From: Clostridia bacterium
GTDB taxonomy: Bacteria > Bacillota > Clostridia > Christensenellales > CAG-138
NCBI GenBank assembly: GCA_030530185.1
Contig: JAUMVL010000055.1
Coordinates: 1-10,059 of the forward strand
Reading direction: 5' to 3'
DNA: 10,059 nucleotides
The translations under genes were made by a program, and so were the position numbers. Positions 8,125 to 10,059 of this stretch are shown piece after piece. The notes under the pieces were generated by a model that searched no databases, was not told the DNA's origin, and saw nothing but the letters and a program-made list of their open reading frames with translations. Position 1 is the first letter of the stretch; every line of letters starts with the position of its first letter.

Positions 8125-9336
8125 ATGAAACGCATCTATGGCTATCGCTGCACGCTCTGCGGCAAGGAGTATCCCTATGGTCCCGAGCTGATGACCTGCC
8201 CCGCCTGCGGAGAAAAGGGTATTCTCGACATCGTGTTCAACTACACCGAAGTCAAAAAAGAACTCAATCGCGATACGCTGAAAAAAGACCGCGACAACAG
8301 CATGTGGCGCTACCGTGCGCTGATGCCGCTAAAGGGCGAAGGGCTCGGCAAGTTCTTGCGCATCGGCTGGACGCCGCTGTATGAATCCCTGCGGCTCGGG
8401 GACGAGCTCGGACTCAAAAAACTCTATATCAAAGACGACGGTATCAACCCGACCGCCTCCCTGAAGGACCGTGCCAGCGGCGTTGCCGTAGCCAAGGCGC
8501 TCGAGCTCGGCTACGACACGATCTGCTGCTCTTCGACGGGCAACGCGGCCTCGTCCTGCGCGGGCAACGCGGCGCGCATGGGGCTCAAGACCGTCATCTT
8601 CGTGCCGGAACGCGCGCCAAAGGGCAAGGTGGCGCAGCTTCTGATCTTCGGCGCCAACGTCATTTCGGTCAAGGGCGATTACCGGCAAACCTTTGAGCTT
8701 TCCAAGGCCGCAATTGAAAAGTGGGGCTTTTACAACCGCAATGCGGGCATCAATCCGATTCTGACCGAAGGCAAAAAGACCGTTGCGCTCGAAATTGCCG
8801 AGCAGCTGAACTTTGAGCCGACCGACTGGGTCGCGGTCTCCGTCGGCGACGGCTGCACGATCGGCGGCGTCTATAACGGCATGATCGATCGGATTCCGAA
8901 GATCCTCGGCGTACAGTCCACCGGCTGCTGTCCGTTCGTTGACGCGGCGAACAACCACCGAGACCTCGTCCCGACGCCCGAAAACACGCTGGCCGACAGC
9001 ATCGCCGTCGGCGTTCCGAGAAACCCCAAAAAAGCTCTGCGCGCCGTCGAAAAGAGCAACGGCCGCTGGATTGCCGTGACCGATGACGAGATCCTCGCCG
9101 CGATGCGGCTGCTCGGCAGAACCGAGGGCGTTTTCGGAGAGCCTGCCGGCGTCACCGCCACCGCCGGCGTCAAGCGCGCCGTGCAGGAGGGCATCATCCG
9201 GCCCGACGAAACCGTTACGGTCATCTCGACCGGCTCCGGCCTCAAGGACGTCAACAACGCCCTGCGCGCCGCCGGCGAACCGTTCCTCTGCGAGCCGGAT
9301 ATCCATGTGCTCGAAAAAAGCGGAAGAATTCGGTAA
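8125..9336 (+). CDS. Threonine synthase-like PLP-dependent enzyme with N-terminal zinc ribbon
   Basis: This 403-residue fold-type II PLP enzyme resembles the threonine synthase group, which converts O-phosphohomoserine to threonine. An N-terminal zinc ribbon uses C9, C12, C25 and C28. The PLP-binding lysine is K114 in the motif ASLKDR. The phosphate-gripping loop STGNAA follows, then the glycine-rich GDGCTIGG in the second half and a late STGSGLKD. AAGGAGG at 8111-8117 supports the start. No hom, thrB or other threonine gene is nearby. The gene is instead divergent from the ssnA operon and shares its promoter region. Related fold-type II enzymes such as diaminopropionate ammonia-lyase (YgeX) act in the purine module of other bacteria, but this protein looks closer to threonine synthase than to YgeX. 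I am sure of the superfamily and fairly sure of the subgroup; physiological activity on phosphohomoserine is open. Confidence 0.85.
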   Translation: MKRIYGYRCTLCGKEYPYGPELMTCPACGEKGILDIVFNYTEVKKELNRDTLKKDRDNSMWRYRALMPLKGEGLGKFLRIGWTPLYESLRLGDELGLKKLYIKDDGINPTASLKDRASGVAVAKALELGYDTICCSSTGNAASSCAGNAARMGLKTVIFVPERAPKGKVAQLLIFGANVISVKGDYRQTFELSKAAIEKWGFYNRNAGINPILTEGKKTVALEIAEQLNFEPTDWVAVSVGDGCTIGGVYNGMIDRIPKILGVQSTGCCPFVDAANNHRDLVPTPENTLADSIAVGVPRNPKKALRAVEKSNGRWIAVTDDEILAAMRLLGRTEGVFGEPAGVTATAGVKRAVQEGIIRPDETVTVISTGSGLKDVNNALRAAGEPFLCEPDIHVLEKSGRIR

Positions 9337-9357
9337 AAACATACAATCGATATGCGA

Positions 9358-9383
9358 AACAGGCTCCCCGCGGGGAGCCTGTT
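9358..9383. terminator. Perfect 26-base palindrome, probable weak terminator after the threonine synthase-like gene
   Basis: Two 13-base arms, AACAGGCTCCCCG and its exact complement, meet without a gap. In RNA the central bases would form the loop of a very GC-rich hairpin. It starts 22 bases after the stop codon at 9336. There is no real T run after it on either strand (TAGCTTTG on plus), so termination may be partial or the hairpin may protect the 3' end. It could serve transcripts from both sides. Confidence 0.5.
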
Positions 9384-9395
9384 AGCTTTGATGAT

Positions 9396-9539
9396 TTACG
9401 GATTGCAGTGCTTACACGGAGAATAGCCCTTCTCAATTATCTCTTCCCGTGTTCCAGTGTAATATATTATATTTCAGTTTTGTCAGCCCATCCCCCAAAA
9501 AATGCTCATTGGATGTAAGTGAAGCAATGGTATGCAGCA
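9396..9539 (-). pseudogene. Decayed C-terminal tail of a gene with a Cys-x2-Cys nuclease-associated domain
   Basis: Reading the minus strand into the stop at 9396-9398 gives a protein-like ending, YYTGTREEIIEKGYSPCKHC followed by Asn-Pro. This resembles the small Cys-containing domain found at the C-terminus of some secreted nuclease and metallo-beta-lactamase-fold proteins, whose usual form is an HLPSC-like motif, a Met and an Asn, then a GTREE...GYxPCxxC ending. Upstream in the same frame HLHPMS and GMG fit that pattern weakly, but two TGA stops interrupt (one at 9474-9476), and no start codon or full gene precedes it. It therefore looks like a relic, not a working gene. The domain match is from memory of the family pattern and is moderately confident for the last 22 residues only. 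Confidence 0.4.
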
Positions 9540-9578
9540 CCTACGAACAAGCAAGCGAGACTTGTTGCTTCATTTGAC

Positions 9579-9607
9579 TTGCATTACGATCTCTTTTCCT
9601 TTATAAT
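9579..9607 (+). promoter_or_regulatory. Candidate promoter of the ktrB-like gene
   Basis: A perfect TATAAT (9602-9607) lies 17 bases after TTGCAT (9579-9584). An alternative -35, TTGACT at 9574-9579, is a better match but is 22 bases away, which is too far. The predicted transcript begins about 20 bases before the ATG at 9635, and the only ribosome-site candidate is a weak GGACG. Confidence 0.5.
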
Positions 9608-9634
9608 ATCATATCATCTTCCGGACGTAAGAAT

Positions 9635-10059
9635 ATGAAAGCCCTGTGGAAACAACCGCAAAAGCAGCTATCCTCGGCGCAGATCATTCCGCTTGCCTTT
9701 TTGAGTCTGATCGCAATCGGAACGGTCTTGCTGATGCTGCCGTTCGCCACAGTTTCTGGGAAGCGGACCTCGATCCTGACGGCACTGTTCTCGGCGACGA
9801 CGTCCGTCTGCGTAACGGGGCTTGTCGTGGTCGATACCTATGCGCACTGGACGCTGTTCGGAAAGATCGTGATTTTCGCCTTGATTCAGCTCGGCGGCAT
9901 CGGCGTTATCGCGGTTTCCTCCACCTTTCTGCTGCTGTTCGGGCGAAATTTCTCCATCAAGGACCGTGTTGTTCTGCGGGATTCGTTTAATCTCGATTCC
10001 ATCTCCGGCTTGGTTCCGTTTTTGCTTTGGATCATCCGCAGCGTATTTCTCACGGAAGC
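9635..10059 (+). CDS. ktrB: KtrB/TrkH-type potassium uptake channel subunit (5' part; continues past window end)
   Basis: The 141 visible residues are the start of an integral membrane K+ translocating subunit; the family has about 440-490 residues built from four pore repeats. A short cytoplasmic N-terminus (MKALWKQPQKQ) leads to a first hydrophobic helix at about 17-35. The first pore loop is TSVCVTGLVVVDT, with the filter Thr61-Gly62. A long second helix at about 76-103 contains the IQLGGIG motif of this family. The lack of a long N-terminal extension and the CVTGL filter favour KtrB over TrkH. Its regulatory partner KtrA (an NAD/ATP-binding RCK protein) would be expected next to it beyond the window. 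The start at 9635 is the first ATG of the frame, but its ribosome site is weak, so the start is somewhat uncertain. No gene relation to the purine operon is apparent. Confidence 0.88.
   Translation, partial: MKALWKQPQKQLSSAQIIPLAFLSLIAIGTVLLMLPFATVSGKRTSILTALFSATTSVCVTGLVVVDTYAHWTLFGKIVIFALIQLGGIGVIAVSSTFLLLFGRNFSIKDRVVLRDSFNLDSISGLVPFLLWIIRSVFLTE

Noticed and set aside
8329..9342. A 337-codon open frame on the minus strand opposite the threonine synthase-like gene.
   Set aside because: The sequence is low-complexity, rich in Gly, Ala, Arg and Asp, without motifs, and fully overlaps a clear PLP enzyme. It is a shadow frame.
9516..9576. An imperfect inverted repeat (TGAAGCAA with TTGCTTCA, extended by wobble pairs) before ktrB, considered as a riboswitch such as the c-di-AMP type that controls some ktr genes.
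   Set aside because: It lies upstream of the likely -10 box and so would not be in the transcript. I see none of the conserved c-di-AMP riboswitch elements, and the region overlaps the gene relic.
1..10059. Looked for CRISPR arrays, tRNA or rRNA genes, insertion sequences and attachment sites.
   Set aside because: No regularly spaced repeats, cloverleaf sequences, transposase motifs or terminal inverted repeats were seen by eye on either strand.

Overview
The window looks like chromosome of an anaerobic, moderately GC-rich Gram-positive bacterium of the Clostridia type (Bacillota). The evidence is strong AGGAGG-type ribosome sites, sigma-A-like promoters in AT-rich gaps, a DegV-family lipid-binding protein, a KtrB-type potassium channel subunit and a set of selenium-dependent molybdenum hydroxylase genes. 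I cannot name the species from the sequence alone.

Layout from left to right. Bases 1-788 (minus strand) are most of a DegV-family gene whose C-terminal end lies off the left edge; it has its own promoter at 846-875. An intrinsic terminator at 928-958 closes the three-gene minus-strand operon that fills 991-7950. In transcription order that operon is ssnA (amidohydrolase), ygfK (large flavin/iron-sulfur oxidoreductase) and a fused iron-sulfur/molybdopterin subunit of the selenium-dependent xanthine dehydrogenase family (xdhD-like). A 174-base divergent promoter region (7951-8124) separates it from a plus-strand threonine synthase-like PLP enzyme (8125-9336). The next gap (9337-9634) holds a perfect 26-base palindrome, a decayed minus-strand gene tail, and a promoter for the 5' part of a ktrB/trkH-like gene that runs off the right edge.

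How the genes may work together. ssnA, ygfK and xdhD homologues form a recurring module with orphan selD and yqeB/yqeC genes in bacteria whose molybdenum hydroxylases carry a labile selenium ligand. Related gene sets have been tied to anaerobic purine/urate breakdown in gut bacteria. The probable division of labour is redox chemistry at the purine ring by the Mo-Se enzyme and the flavoprotein YgfK, followed by hydrolysis by SsnA. No FAD-domain (XdhB/YgfM-type) gene is present here, so YgfK is a candidate electron partner. The divergent PLP enzyme could belong to the same pathway or be an ordinary threonine synthase. DegV and KtrB look like unrelated neighbours.

The main content is a known but biochemically under-defined system in a compact form, not a wholly new one. 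The less ordinary points are the missing FAD subunit, the domain order of YgfK compared with dihydropyrimidine dehydrogenase, a small duplication at the N-terminus of the hydroxylase, the mirrored divergent promoters and the relic gene tail.
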